Shown piece by piece: positions 34,013 through 43,409 of a stretch of DNA of 64,000 bases. Origin of the DNA: Phocaeicola oris (GTDB lineage: Bacteria; Bacteroidota; Bacteroidia; Bacteroidales; Bacteroidaceae). The translations under genes were made by a program, and so were the position numbers. The notes beneath the pieces were generated by a model. The model was not told where the DNA came from and made no database searches. It was given only the letters and a program-made list of their open reading frames with translations. The DNA is taken from assembly GCF_021295095.1 (NCBI RefSeq), contig NZ_JAJLQX010000006.1, positions 59,000 through 122,999 of the forward strand, written 5' to 3'. Within the stretch, counting starts at the first letter, position 1. Every line of letters begins with the position of its first letter.

Positions 34013-37000
34013 TTAGAAGTTAAACTGCATTCCTAAAGTATAAACGTGTGATTGTGGGTAAACTTCCCAAATTTTATCTGTTCCCTGATCCCATCCAGTA
34101 ATATTTACATCAGGTTTCAAACCGGAATAACCTGTAATGGTCGCAACATTATTTCCTGTTAGATAAACACGAACATTATCAACAAACTTAACGAACTTTC
34201 TCATTGGAATAGTATATCCGACTGTAATATTCTGAATTTTTAGGAATGTGCCATCTTCCAGATAGTAATCGCAAATCTGTTTTTCACCCTTTATATGATC
34301 ATATTTTCCGTATGCGTCTTTTAACAGATTCATATTACCCATTCCCTGAATTCCATAATACATTGGCAATGTGTTATAAACATCAAAGTCTATCCAACTA
34401 CGCAACGAGATACCAAAATCCAAATTCTTCCAAGTAATGGTATTATTCCATCCTACGATTAATTTAGGCATATAATTACCCATATATTGCTTATCAAGTT
34501 CGGTTTTCTTTGCAGCAGGTATAACTTCCCCATCCTTATTATATAATAAAAATGCGCCATCATTATCAAATCCGGCAAACTTCCAGATATAGAAAGAACC
34601 AATCTTAGATCCTTCTTCCATTCTTGAAGCATCGCCCGGAGAACCCGGAGCAGGGAAACCATTACTGTTATAATATGTATTATCACCCCATAAAGTTAAA
34701 ATCTTTCCAGAATTGTGCGAGAGATTAAGACTGGATGTCCAAGTCAGGTCCTTATTCCTAATAATGTCTCCACCTATTTCGAACTCAAAACCTTTATTCT
34801 CCATACTTCCGATATTCTGCCACTGAGAATCTTGAGTATATGGAGGCTGAGGCACACGTACGCTATACAACATATTGTCTACCTTACGGCGATAAATATC
34901 GAGCTTCCCATATAAACGGTTATCAAAGAAAGAATAATCAAGACCTATATTCCATTCTTTCTTCTCTTCCCAACCTAAATCCGGATTCACATTCTGGGTT
35001 TTTCCATATGACTTTTGCCATTCTCCGGAAGGCAAAAGCCAAAATGTATCAGATCCCAACATATTGGCCATATATGAAGCACTAAAGTTATTGTTACCTG
35101 TCACGCCATAACCAACACGAAGTTTCAAATCATTGATCCAAGTCACCGACTCTTTAATAAAGTTCTCATTAGAAATACGCCATCCGGCATTTACTGACCA
35201 GAAATTCGCCCAACGATTGTCCTTTGCAAACTTAGAAGAGCCTTCATGACGGAGAGAAGCACCAGCCAAATATTTATCCTTATAAGAATAATTTACACGA
35301 CCAAAAAACGCAAACAATCTTTCTGTAATATTTTTACTAGAACTCATAGATGCCTTACCATCACTCAAATAAGTTCCTTGGCCAATATCCCAATACTTAA
35401 TTTTATCAACAGAAAAATTGTAGTTGTTCATATTGAATCCCTCTCCATTAGTTTCAAAATAAGAGTAACCGGCAACAGCATTCAGATTATGAGAATCATT
35501 AAATTCATGAATATAAGTAAAGTAACCTTCGGAAGTCAGGTTCTCTGTCTTACTGAAACCTAAATAAGCACTACCGTTTCTACTCTCTTCCAATTCAGAA
35601 CGATGATACCTGGAATTATAAGTATGGTTCTCCCATTGACGATTTTCATAACCAAAAATCTGATCATACGACAAACCCGGAATCGTCTTGATATCCAAAC
35701 GAAGATTGATTTCCGGCTTAAACCACTTATCAAGTCCGTAATAATCGCTCAACTTACTATCGGCCAAAACATTATAATCAAGCGATTCATTGGTCCACAC
35801 ATTATATCCTGTCTGACTGGATGGATCGTATGGAGAACGTGTCGGGTTATTTGCCATGGCCTGACGAAAATTCGGGACTCGATTATCACGAGCTGTCTGG
35901 CGATAATCAACTGCCGGACGAATTGTCAGCCAATCATCAAACAATTTGAATTCTCCGTTTATTCGCCCACCATAATCTTGACGACTATCATTAATCGCAA
36001 CACCTTCATTCCGCTCATAGAAGAAAGAAGTGTACATCTTAGCTTTCGCGGTACCTACATTTAATGATACATGGTGACTTTGTGAAAAATTATCCTTATT
36101 GAGCAACTCATCCCACCAATCTGTATCTGTACCATAATCCGTACTGATATTATGTGAAGCATATTGACGACCTGTCAACATATCAGGCTTTCCATATGCA
36201 AAACGATGAATGAACTCATTGCTATAAGCTAACTTAATTTTTCCATTCGTATCCGAACCATTTTTTGTTGTAATAAGAATAACACCCGATGCAGCACGAG
36301 TACCATAAATAGCACCTGCGGAACCATCTTTCAGAATATCGATAGACTTAATATCCTCCTGATTAACAGAACGAATATCCCCTCCGGCAAATCCATCAAT
36401 AACAATTAGCGGAGAACGTCCGGCATTGATAGAAGTCATACCGCGCAACTGTAAAGTTGTACCCGCATTAGCTGCTCCTGTATTCTCAATAATTAAACCG
36501 GAAATCTTTCCTTGCAAAGCTGTTGTTATATCAGCGCCTCCAACACCCTTCAACATATCGTCCGCTTTCAATGACGTAATAGCCGATGTTACTTGTTTCT
36601 TTTCTAAAGAACCATAACCGACAACAACGACATCACCAAGAAGTTGACTATCTTCGATAAGCGTTACTGCAATAGTTTGTCTGCCGTCGACTTTAACTTC
36701 CTGAGTTGAAAAACCGATGTAAGAAATAACCAAAGTTGCGTTAGATGGTACATTATACAATTTTAGCACACCATCCAAATCAGTAATACCGCCATTCATA
36801 GTCCCTTTTATCAGGACATTAGCGCCAATTACAGGATTTGTCCCATCGGTAACCGTAATTGTAACAGTACGCTCATTTTGCTGAACAATGCTGCTACCCA
36901 ACTCCTCACCAATGCCAAAAACATCTGCATTAGCAATAGGTGAACAAAATAAGAACAGTCCTAAAACCACTGATGCTGGCTTGATGAAATTCCATCGAAA

Positions 37001-37042
37001 AGATGTAGGAACTGTGTTTAGCGTTTTTCTTTTTTGTTTCAT
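34013..37042 (-). CDS. SusC/RagA-family TonB-dependent outer-membrane transporter
   Basis: 1009 aa. Signal peptide region (about 1-40), carboxypeptidase-regulatory-like domain (TVTDGTNPVIGANVLIKGTMNGGITDLDGVLKL, about 60-130), then the plug with VVVVGYGS (TonB-box region of this family) and LQLRGMTSINAGRSPLIVIDGF, KDGSAGAIYGTRAASGVILITTK. A C-terminal barrel ends in HVYTLGMQFNF. No STN domain is present, so control by an anti-sigma factor is unlikely. It pairs with SusD to import an oligosaccharide or similar ligand using TonB energy. Confidence 0.96.
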   Translation of the reverse strand: MKQKRKTLNTVPTSFRWNFIKPASVVLGLFLFCSPIANADVFGIGEELGSSIVQQNERTVTITVTDGTNPVIGANVLIKGTMNGGITDLDGVLKLYNVPSNATLVISYIGFSTQEVKVDGRQTIAVTLIEDSQLLGDVVVVGYGSLEKKQVTSAITSLKADDMLKGVGGADITTALQGKISGLIIENTGAANAGTTLQLRGMTSINAGRSPLIVIDGFAGGDIRSVNQEDIKSIDILKDGSAGAIYGTRAASGVILITTKNGSDTNGKIKLAYSNEFIHRFAYGKPDMLTGRQYASHNISTDYGTDTDWWDELLNKDNFSQSHHVSLNVGTAKAKMYTSFFYERNEGVAINDSRQDYGGRINGEFKLFDDWLTIRPAVDYRQTARDNRVPNFRQAMANNPTRSPYDPSSQTGYNVWTNESLDYNVLADSKLSDYYGLDKWFKPEINLRLDIKTIPGLSYDQIFGYENRQWENHTYNSRYHRSELEESRNGSAYLGFSKTENLTSEGYFTYIHEFNDSHNLNAVAGYSYFETNGEGFNMNNYNFSVDKIKYWDIGQGTYLSDGKASMSSSKNITERLFAFFGRVNYSYKDKYLAGASLRHEGSSKFAKDNRWANFWSVNAGWRISNENFIKESVTWINDLKLRVGYGVTGNNNFSASYMANMLGSDTFWLLPSGEWQKSYGKTQNVNPDLGWEEKKEWNIGLDYSFFDNRLYGKLDIYRRKVDNMLYSVRVPQPPYTQDSQWQNIGSMENKGFEFEIGGDIIRNKDLTWTSSLNLSHNSGKILTLWGDNTYYNSNGFPAPGSPGDASRMEEGSKIGSFYIWKFAGFDNDGAFLLYNKDGEVIPAAKKTELDKQYMGNYMPKLIVGWNNTITWKNLDFGISLRSWIDFDVYNTLPMYYGIQGMGNMNLLKDAYGKYDHIKGEKQICDYYLEDGTFLKIQNITVGYTIPMRKFVKFVDNVRVYLTGNNVATITGYSGLKPDVNITGWDQGTDKIWEVYPQSHVYTLGMQFNF

Positions 37043-37135
37043 AAGATCACCATCTTAAATTAAATAAGTTAATAAATCAGTCTCATATAATTGACAAAGC
37101 AAATCTCATACAATGGAATAGCAAGTAACCTGTGC

Positions 37136-37143
37136 TAAAGATA
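37136..37143 (-). promoter_or_regulatory. Probable -7 element of the SusC/SusD operon
   Basis: Minus strand TATCTTTA, one mismatch to TAnnTTTG, giving a leader of about 90 nt. Confidence 0.35.
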
Positions 37144-37233
37144 CTATTAAATTTTTATATACAAAAAAAATAAATGTTTTTTCTTCTTCATGAAGATTTC
37201 TGAATAAACAATCAAATAGTTATCTTTTTTTCT

Positions 37234-37241
37234 TAATTTTG
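37234..37241 (+). promoter_or_regulatory. -7 promoter element of the split 5'-nucleotidase genes
   Basis: TAATTTTG, 18 nt before the ATG at 37259 (not 37260). Confidence 0.5.
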
Positions 37242-37258
37242 CAAAAAATCATCCAAAT

Positions 37259-38032
37259 ATGAAAATAAAGAATATACAACTCATCGCGGTTATGGCCTTT
37301 GGATGTTTAATTGCTGCCGGATGTAAATCGCATTACCAAATGACATCATTTACGGGAGGAAGATACGCAATAGATTCCAAATATGATGTAAACCAAGACA
37401 GGGACGCAATAACAATCATAGCACCATATAAAAGAACAGTAGATAGCATCATGTCTCCAATAATAGGACATTCCGATCATCTGCTAACTGCATACCGTCC
37501 GGAAAGCGAACTTTCAAACTTAGTGGCCGACATACTTCGAAACGCAGTTTCAGAATATACAGGTAAACCTGCCGATGTTGGCATAATGAATATGGGAGGG
37601 TTACGAACTTCACTTCCGGAAGGTGACATCACGTTTGGTAACATTTACGAGATTACGCCTTTCGAAAACTCACTTTGCATCATTAAAATGAGTGGAAAAG
37701 ATTTGAGAAGCATCTTCTCGGATATGGCAAAGGTCCACGGAGAAGGGTTGAGTGGTGCCCAACTCGTTATAAGCAAAGAAGGTGAACTAATTAGCGCAAA
37801 CGTTTCCGGCCGGAACTTGGATGATAACAAAACGTATGTTATAGCAACCATAGATTATATAGCCGAAGGTAACGATCACCTGAATACATTCAGAAAATTC
37901 TCTGACGCAGAAAAAATAATGCCCAAGGGGACTACGGTACGACAACTGTTTCTTAACTATGTTACAGCCACAGAACGTCAAGGGAAAAAAGTCAATTCAA
38001 AAATTGAAGGCAGAATCATTGTTAAAGAATAA
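37259..38032 (+). CDS. 5'-nucleotidase C-terminal domain lipoprotein
   Basis: 257 aa. Lipobox IAAGC with Cys22. The body is the substrate-binding C-terminal domain of UshA-type 5'-nucleotidases: ESELSNLVADILRNAV, VGIMNMGGLRTSLPEGDITFGNIYEITPFENSLCIIKMSGKDL and YVIATIDYIAEGNDHL. The metallophosphatase half is in the next gene, 5 bp downstream, so the enzyme is split and in reverse order to the usual fused protein. The two presumably assemble at the envelope to dephosphorylate nucleotides. Confidence 0.88.
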   Translation: MKIKNIQLIAVMAFGCLIAAGCKSHYQMTSFTGGRYAIDSKYDVNQDRDAITIIAPYKRTVDSIMSPIIGHSDHLLTAYRPESELSNLVADILRNAVSEYTGKPADVGIMNMGGLRTSLPEGDITFGNIYEITPFENSLCIIKMSGKDLRSIFSDMAKVHGEGLSGAQLVISKEGELISANVSGRNLDDNKTYVIATIDYIAEGNDHLNTFRKFSDAEKIMPKGTTVRQLFLNYVTATERQGKKVNSKIEGRIIVKE

Positions 38033-38037
38033 ATAAC

Positions 38038-38883
38038 ATGAAACAAATCTATCTTATATTAATAGCCGTTTTGATTGGTTTGCCTGTATCGGCACAAAAT
38101 ACAAAAGAACTGTTCATTCTTCATACCAACGATACCCATAGCCGGATAGAACCTTTATCTGAGACTGATCCCGATCCGAATATCGCCGGTAATGCCGGAT
38201 ATGTTCGTAGGGCTACCTTCATTAAACAGATGCGAGAAATACATCCAAACTTATTATTGTTTGACTGTGGAGACATATCGCAAGGCACTCCTTATTATAA
38301 TATGTATAAAGGAGAATTAGAATTTAAACTAATGAACGAAATGAAATACGATGCTGCCACCATCGGAAATCATGAATTCGATTTTGGATTAGATAATATG
38401 GCACGATTGTTTAAGATGGCAAATTTCCCGATAGTTTGTGCTAATTACGATGTCCGAGGAACTGTTTTAGAAGGTTTGGTTAAGAAGTATATCATTCTAA
38501 AACGGAATGGAATAAAGATTGGAGTATTCGGTCTGTCTCCCGAAATAGACGGATTGATTCAAGCCTCAAAATGCGAAGGTGTAAAATACGAATCTCCAAA
38601 GACTGCGGCCCAACATGTGGCACATTTTTTGAAACATAATAAGAAATGCGATGTCGTAATATGTCTTTCACACATGGGGTGGAAAGATTTGAACGATTGT
38701 GACTTTGATTGGATTCCAACAACTAAAGATGTAGATGTAGTTCTTGGCGGTCATTCCCATACCTATATGAAAGAACCTAAGCTGGTCAAGAATGCCAACG
38801 GAGTTGAAATTCCTGTTCAACAAGAAGGTAAGCATGGGGCTTTTGTGGGGGTGATGAAATTGATATTGGAAAAGAAAAAGTAA
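38038..38883 (+). CDS. 5'-nucleotidase metallophosphatase domain protein
   Basis: 281 aa with a signal peptide (MKQIYLILIAVLIGLPVSAQ). The calcineurin-like motifs are complete: LHTNDTHSRI, LLFDCGDISQG, TIGNHEFDFG, VICLSHMGWK and VLGGHSHTYM, giving the two-metal site of 5'-nucleotidases. The nucleotide-binding C-terminal domain is missing here and encoded just upstream. Periplasmic or surface purine/phosphate salvage is the likely role. Confidence 0.9.
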   Translation: MKQIYLILIAVLIGLPVSAQNTKELFILHTNDTHSRIEPLSETDPDPNIAGNAGYVRRATFIKQMREIHPNLLLFDCGDISQGTPYYNMYKGELEFKLMNEMKYDAATIGNHEFDFGLDNMARLFKMANFPIVCANYDVRGTVLEGLVKKYIILKRNGIKIGVFGLSPEIDGLIQASKCEGVKYESPKTAAQHVAHFLKHNKKCDVVICLSHMGWKDLNDCDFDWIPTTKDVDVVLGGHSHTYMKEPKLVKNANGVEIPVQQEGKHGAFVGVMKLILEKKK

Positions 38884-38947
38884 TTTAGATTAGAAACAAA
38901 TTATTTCATTTTTTCATCTGATTGATAACAGTAGATGAAAAAAGACG

Positions 38948-38955
38948 TATATTTG
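38948..38955 (+). promoter_or_regulatory. -7 promoter element of the ferredoxin gene
   Basis: TATATTTG, 31 nt before the start codon. Confidence 0.55.
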
Positions 38956-38986
38956 CAATGAATAACTAACTTTAAAAATTGAGAAT

Positions 38987-39160
38987 ATGGCTTACGTAAT
39001 TAGCGATGATTGTGTCGCTTGTGGTACTTGTATTGACGAATGTCCGGTAGGTGCTATCTCTGCGGGAGATACAAAGTATTCTATTGACCCTGCTACATGC
39101 GTAGAGTGTGGTACTTGCGCTGATGTTTGTCCTTCAGGCGCAATTTCATTAGGCGAATAA
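38987..39160 (+). CDS. 2[4Fe-4S] ferredoxin, 57 aa
   Basis: A short gene. MAYVISDDCVACGTCIDECP, with Cys9, 12, 15 and 19, and a second set at Cys38, 41, 44 and 48 in CVECGTCADVCPSGAI, form two clostridial-type [4Fe-4S] clusters. The family carries electrons for pyruvate:ferredoxin oxidoreductase, hydrogenases and similar anaerobic enzymes. It has its own promoter and terminator. Confidence 0.95.
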   Translation: MAYVISDDCVACGTCIDECPVGAISAGDTKYSIDPATCVECGTCADVCPSGAISLGE

Positions 39161-39187
39161 TACAATCAGAGAACTTACAAAAGAGAG

Positions 39188-39221
39188 GGGATGTGTCAGA
39201 ATTCGACACATCCCGTTTTTT
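39188..39221 (+). terminator. Terminator of the ferredoxin gene
   Basis: GGGATGTGTC pairs with GACACATCCC, followed by GTTTTTTG. Confidence 0.85.
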
Positions 39222-39438
39222 GTTTATATATGGTTATTGAAATTTTATGCCATGAACGCTAAATGTCTGGCATGATGTTTCTGCGCTTCAATACAAATAA
39301 ATAAGGAGAATTCAAAACGAATTAAAAATAACACAAGCCGTGTATCATTTCTTCTTTGTAAATGAATACACGGCTTGCGGGGACACTGACAATATACTAC
39401 TATACAACTGCTGATACGGTGCATATAAACGAATAAAG

Positions 39439-39560
39439 TGATACGTATGAGTTGCTCAACTGATACGCATGAGTTTGACAATTCATCCGCATGAGTTGAC
39501 CGGTTCATCCGCATCAGTTTGTTGGTTCATCCGCATGAGTTTGTTGGTTCATACATATCA
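39439..39560. repeat. 22-bp-period palindromic array 3 (6 cores)
   Basis: Cores start at 39439, 39461, 39483, 39505, 39527 and 39549: TGATACGTATGA, TGATACGCATGA, TCATCCGCATGA, TCATCCGCATCA, TCATCCGCATGA, TCATACATATCA. The last two complete spacers are identical (GTTTGTTGGT). The outer ends AAGTGATACG and TATCACTT are near inverted. A decayed core lies at 39417. The array is in the 750-bp gap between convergent ferredoxin and rhaM genes; I see nothing else there except the rhaM terminator and AT-rich sequence. Confidence 0.9.
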
Positions 39561-39876
39561 CTTTTACTAATCTCTTTATGGCAAAGTTAATACATCTAAT
39601 AAATTACCATCCATCATTCTCATTTCATCCTAACGTATAGTATATAATTTCTTTTTTAACCCCAATCGGTCAATAATATGCTTTAAGATTTTCAAACTTG
39701 TTTTAGGCTGTTTTTTGCTTTCGATGGCGTTTATCGGGCTAAATAACAGAGAAAGCAGACGAAAAGCGGCAAAGCAGATTGTAAAGATAAAGAATAGCAT
39801 CGTATCCGCTTGAAAAGAAACCTTTTTGCGTTCTATCAGCCAATTGGAGGGTTAAGCACCTTATAAACACATAAAA

Positions 39877-39906
39877 AGAGAGTGTGCCTAAATAAGCACA
39901 CCCTCT
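39877..39906 (-). terminator. Terminator of the glucokinase-mutarotase operon
   Basis: Stem AGAG and GTGTGC pairs with GCACAC and CTCT. T-runs on both sides make it bidirectional. Confidence 0.7.
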
Positions 39907-39911
39907 GTTTT

Positions 39912-40304
39912 TTATTTATCATATAAATGGAACATCCTATCCATAAGTTTCCATTTCTGATCAGAAGTTACTCCCGGACTTGCGTCCTGAAACTCAGCCA
40001 TGTAATCTTCCCATTCAGCCTGACGAGGTAAAGTTGCCAACTTAGCCATTGCTTTATCCCAATCAAAATCTAAAGGAGTCTCAACAATCATAAATAGCGT
40101 CTTCCCCAAGATATAGATTTCCATTTCAAGTATACCTACCTCACGAATACCTTTCAATATCTCCGGCCAAGCGTTTTCTTCCGCATGACGGCGGCGATAT
40201 TCTTTAATCAGATCCGGATTATCTTTCAAATTCAAAGTCTGACAATATCGTTTTACAGGTCCGTGATACTCTTGTACCCGGTATCCTTGTTTCTTTTCCT
40301 CCAT
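39912..40304 (-). CDS. rhaM: L-rhamnose mutarotase family protein
   Basis: 130 aa, a dimeric alpha/beta-barrel fold protein. YCQTLNLKDNPDLIKEYRRRHAEENAWPEILKGIREVGILEMEIYILGKTLFMIVET matches the RhaM/YiiL pattern with the His-containing substrate loop, and AKLATLPRQAEWEDYMAEFQ follows. It interconverts the anomers of L-rhamnose or a related sugar such as L-fucose. Its start overlaps the glucokinase stop by one base, so they form a sugar-processing operon; no other rhamnose genes are nearby. Confidence 0.8.
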   Translation of the reverse strand: MEEKKQGYRVQEYHGPVKRYCQTLNLKDNPDLIKEYRRRHAEENAWPEILKGIREVGILEMEIYILGKTLFMIVETPLDFDWDKAMAKLATLPRQAEWEDYMAEFQDASPGVTSDQKWKLMDRMFHLYDK

Positions 40305-41275
40305 TATTTAGCTTCCCAGCCTAAAGCACTTGCGCCAAGCACTGCCGCATCTGCGTCTTTCAATTCAGAAAGCAATAACTTAGTCTTGCCTTTAAAAATT
40401 TTCAACACATGGTCATCTATAGCTTTCTGAACAGGCTTAAAGATGAAGTCACCTGACTTTGCCAAACCACCGAACAAAATAATAGCCTCGGGGCTGGAGA
40501 ATGCAATGAAATCGGCTAAGGCTTCACCAAGGATAGTACCCGTGTAATCGAAAATATCCTTTGCTAACTCATCACCCTTAACGGCTGCGTCATATACATC
40601 TTTAGATGTAATATCTTCTGCTGGAATTTGGCGTAACAAACTTTCTTCCGGACGAGCTACTAAAAACTCACGTGCAGTACGTGCAACACCGGTTGCGGAA
40701 CAATATGCCTCCAAACAGCCCTTACGTCCACATCCACAAAGACGTCCGTTCTCACGGCGAACAGTAACGTGTCCCAACTCACCGGCAAAACCGTCATGAC
40801 CATAAACCAATTGCCCATTAACAACAATACCGCTACCAACGCCTGTTCCCAATGTAATCATGATGAAATCTTTCATACCACGGGCAGCGCCATAGGTCAT
40901 TTCACCAATAGCCGCGGCATTAGCATCGTTTGTCAAAGCGCATGGAATACCGACAGCCTCCTCAAACATCGCTGCCAAAGGAATAATTCCCTTCCAAGGA
41001 AGATTGGGAGCAAACTCAATAGTACCACTATAATAGTTTCCATTTGGAGCACCAATACCAAAACCTTTAAAAGATTCAATACCGCCGAATTGGGTTATTA
41101 AAGGCTTTATTTTTTCTGATATAGCCTTTACATAATCCTCAATATGAACATACTGTTGAGTCTTAACTGAATCTGTAGCCAATACGTTACCACGTTGATC
41201 TACTACCCCGAAGACGGAATTTGTACCGCCTATATCCATACCTAAAACGTATGGTTTCTCTGTACTTACTGCCAT
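40304..41275 (-). CDS. rokA: ROK-family glucokinase
   Basis: 323 aa. An N-terminal phosphate-binding LGMDIGGTNSVFGVV, the catalytic GIPCALTNDANAAAIGE, GTGVGSGIVVNGQLVYG, and the ROK signature with zinc ligands GELGHVTV...CGCGRKGCLEAY are present. It phosphorylates glucose (and probably N-acetylglucosamine or mannose to a lesser extent). The protein corresponds to the RokA glucokinase described in B. fragilis. It is first in a two-gene operon with the mutarotase. Confidence 0.85.
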   Translation of the reverse strand: MAVSTEKPYVLGMDIGGTNSVFGVVDQRGNVLATDSVKTQQYVHIEDYVKAISEKIKPLITQFGGIESFKGFGIGAPNGNYYSGTIEFAPNLPWKGIIPLAAMFEEAVGIPCALTNDANAAAIGEMTYGAARGMKDFIMITLGTGVGSGIVVNGQLVYGHDGFAGELGHVTVRRENGRLCGCGRKGCLEAYCSATGVARTAREFLVARPEESLLRQIPAEDITSKDVYDAAVKGDELAKDIFDYTGTILGEALADFIAFSSPEAIILFGGLAKSGDFIFKPVQKAIDDHVLKIFKGKTKLLLSELKDADAAVLGASALGWEAK

Positions 41276-41379
41276 GATATTATTTTTAAAGTTCTAAAAA
41301 TTTACAACACAAATGTACAGAATCTATGTGAACAAGCAAATTTTTCCGGAAATATTTATTTTTTTAATGTAACATTTTA

Positions 41380-41387
41380 TACTTTTG
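41380..41387 (+). promoter_or_regulatory. -7 promoter element of the efflux operon
   Basis: TACTTTTG, 41 nt before the ATG at 41429. No operator palindrome stands out. Confidence 0.5.
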
Positions 41388-41428
41388 CACTGTCTAACTT
41401 TAGTAGTTGAGAATAATATACACAACAA

Positions 41429-42148
41429 ATGATCCACTTAAAGAATATCAATAAAACATATAATAACGGCACTCCGTTACATGTACTGAAAGGAATAGAC
41501 CTCGATATTGATAGAGGTGAGTTCGTTTCTATCATGGGTGCTTCCGGTTCCGGTAAATCTACCTTATTAAATATATTAGGTATACTTGATAATTATGATT
41601 CCGGCGAATATTATCTCAACGATGTGCTTATCAAAAATTTAAGTGAAACGAAGAGCGCAGAATACCGTAACAAAATGATCGGTTTCATCTTTCAGTCGTT
41701 TAATCTTATCGCTTTCAAAGATGCCATGGAAAATGTGGCCCTTCCTCTCTTTTATCAAGGTATAGGACGAAAGAAGCGCAACCAGATGGCAATGGAATAC
41801 TTAGAACAATTAGGATTGAAAGACTGGGCACATCACATGCCGAATGAGCTGTCCGGAGGACAAAAGCAACGTGTCGCCATTGCGAGAGCACTGATTACCA
41901 AACCTCAGATTATTTTAGCTGACGAACCTACCGGTGCACTGGACAGTAAAACATCGGTAGAGGTGATGAACCTTCTGAAAGAGTTGCATGATAACGAAGG
42001 ACTGACCATTATTGTGGTAACTCACGAAAGTGGTGTAGCCAATGAAACAAATAAGATTATTCACTTGAAAGATGGTATAATAGAGAATATTGAAAATAAC
42101 ATGAACCATCATGCTTCTATCTTTGGTGTAAATAGTATAATGAAATAA
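41429..42148 (+). CDS. ABC transporter ATPase of a MacAB-type efflux system
   Basis: 239 aa. Walker A GASGSGKST (about 36-44), Q-loop FIFQSFNLI, signature LSGGQ, Walker B IILADEPTGALD and the switch His in VVTHES. This is the MacB/LolD subfamily, with the ATPase separate from the permeases, unlike E. coli MacB. First gene of a five-gene operon with two permeases, an adaptor and a TolC protein. Substrate unknown; peptides or macrolide-like compounds are typical. Confidence 0.9.
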   Translation: MIHLKNINKTYNNGTPLHVLKGIDLDIDRGEFVSIMGASGSGKSTLLNILGILDNYDSGEYYLNDVLIKNLSETKSAEYRNKMIGFIFQSFNLIAFKDAMENVALPLFYQGIGRKKRNQMAMEYLEQLGLKDWAHHMPNELSGGQKQRVAIARALITKPQIILADEPTGALDSKTSVEVMNLLKELHDNEGLTIIVVTHESGVANETNKIIHLKDGIIENIENNMNHHASIFGVNSIMK

Positions 42149-42149
42149 A

Positions 42150-43409
42150 ATGATTGATCTGATACAGGAAATATACGGCACAATCAAACGGAACAAATTA
42201 CGTACATTCCTCACGGGCTTTGCTGTCGCGTGGGGAATCTTTATGCTGATAGTACTGCTCGGATCCGGAAACGGATTGATTCATGCTTTCACTAATGCAG
42301 CTGCCGATATAGCTTCCAACTCAGTAGAGATTTATCCGGGAATCACTACAAAAGCATATAAAGGATATAAAGAAGGAAGGGCTATTCGTCTGACTGTTAA
42401 AGATATCCAATTGACTGAAGATGCACTGATCGATCGACTGGAAGAAATCGGTGCTGTCATTTCGCCGGGGAATCAAAACTTAAGTTATAAAGGAAACTTT
42501 GTTTCAACAAACCTGAATGGTACTTTCCCGATTTACCTAAAAATACAAGGTTATAAAATAAAGGAAGGAAGATACATCAACCAAATAGATATCAAAGAGA
42601 AAAGGAAAGTTATCGTACTAAATGAAAAGACGATAGAACAGCTGTTTAATAAATCGGAACAAAATGACGCCATAGGCAAATACATCAATTCAAGCGGTAT
42701 AGCCTATAAAATAATAGGCATATACAAGTCACAAGGAAATATGATGCCGGGGGCCTATATTCCTTTTTCTACCGCAGCTATTATTTATAATAAAACGAAT
42801 GATATCAGTGAACTAAATATGCTTACTAAGGATATCAACACCAAAAAGGGCTTTGAAAAGTTCGAAACAGATATCCGTCAGAACTTAGGAGCAAGACATG
42901 ACTTTGATTCAGAAGACAATAGTGCTATCTGGATTTGGGGAATGTTTGAACAATTGGAGCAACAGGCTACAGCAACAAGACTTCTGCGAATTGCGATTTG
43001 GATTATCGGAATATTTACATTGTTAAGCGGAATCGTCGGAGTAAGCAATATTATGTTGATTACCGTCAAAGAGCGGACAAAAGAATTTGGAATCCGTAAA
43101 GCCTTGGGAGCTAAACCAATGTCTATTCTCAGGCTGATTATAATCGAAAGTATTACCATTACTACCATATTTGGTTATATTGGAATGATAACCGGTATAG
43201 CCGCAACAGAATATCTAAATGTAATATCAGGTAATAAAGTTGTCGATATCGGAATAACACAACTCACGATATTTTCTGATCCGACAGTCGACCTAAGTAT
43301 TGCTATTGAAGCTACACTCACCTTGATTATTGCAGGAACATTAGCCGGTTTCTTCCCTGCAAGGAAGGCCGTTATGATTAAACCAATAGAAGCATTAAGA
43401 GCAGAATGA
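42150..43409 (+). CDS. MacB-type ABC permease 1
   Basis: 419 aa. One N-terminal TM helix (TFLTGFAVAWGIFMLIVLLGSG), a periplasmic MacB_PCD domain (about 50-285) and three C-terminal TM helices, with the coupling motif VKERTKEFGIRKALGAKP in the FtsX domain. It follows the ATPase after 1 bp and overlaps permease 2 by 4 bp. With permease 2 it presumably forms a heterodimer. Confidence 0.88.
   Translation: MIDLIQEIYGTIKRNKLRTFLTGFAVAWGIFMLIVLLGSGNGLIHAFTNAAADIASNSVEIYPGITTKAYKGYKEGRAIRLTVKDIQLTEDALIDRLEEIGAVISPGNQNLSYKGNFVSTNLNGTFPIYLKIQGYKIKEGRYINQIDIKEKRKVIVLNEKTIEQLFNKSEQNDAIGKYINSSGIAYKIIGIYKSQGNMMPGAYIPFSTAAIIYNKTNDISELNMLTKDINTKKGFEKFETDIRQNLGARHDFDSEDNSAIWIWGMFEQLEQQATATRLLRIAIWIIGIFTLLSGIVGVSNIMLITVKERTKEFGIRKALGAKPMSILRLIIIESITITTIFGYIGMITGIAATEYLNVISGNKVVDIGITQLTIFSDPTVDLSIAIEATLTLIIAGTLAGFFPARKAVMIKPIEALRAE

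Noticed and set aside
36426-36617. Short frames antisense to susC and other large genes
   Set aside because: All are shadows of well-supported genes on the opposite strand.
39245-39514. 89-codon minus-strand frame
   Set aside because: Made largely of the palindromic array; no start signals.
39439-39560. Possible CRISPR array
   Set aside because: Period is 22 bp with 10-bp spacers that partly repeat; cores are variable palindromes and no cas genes are present.
39700-39830. Possible short gene (29 codons from an ATG near 39724)
   Set aside because: No promoter, no ribosome binding site and no recognisable product; more likely decayed sequence.
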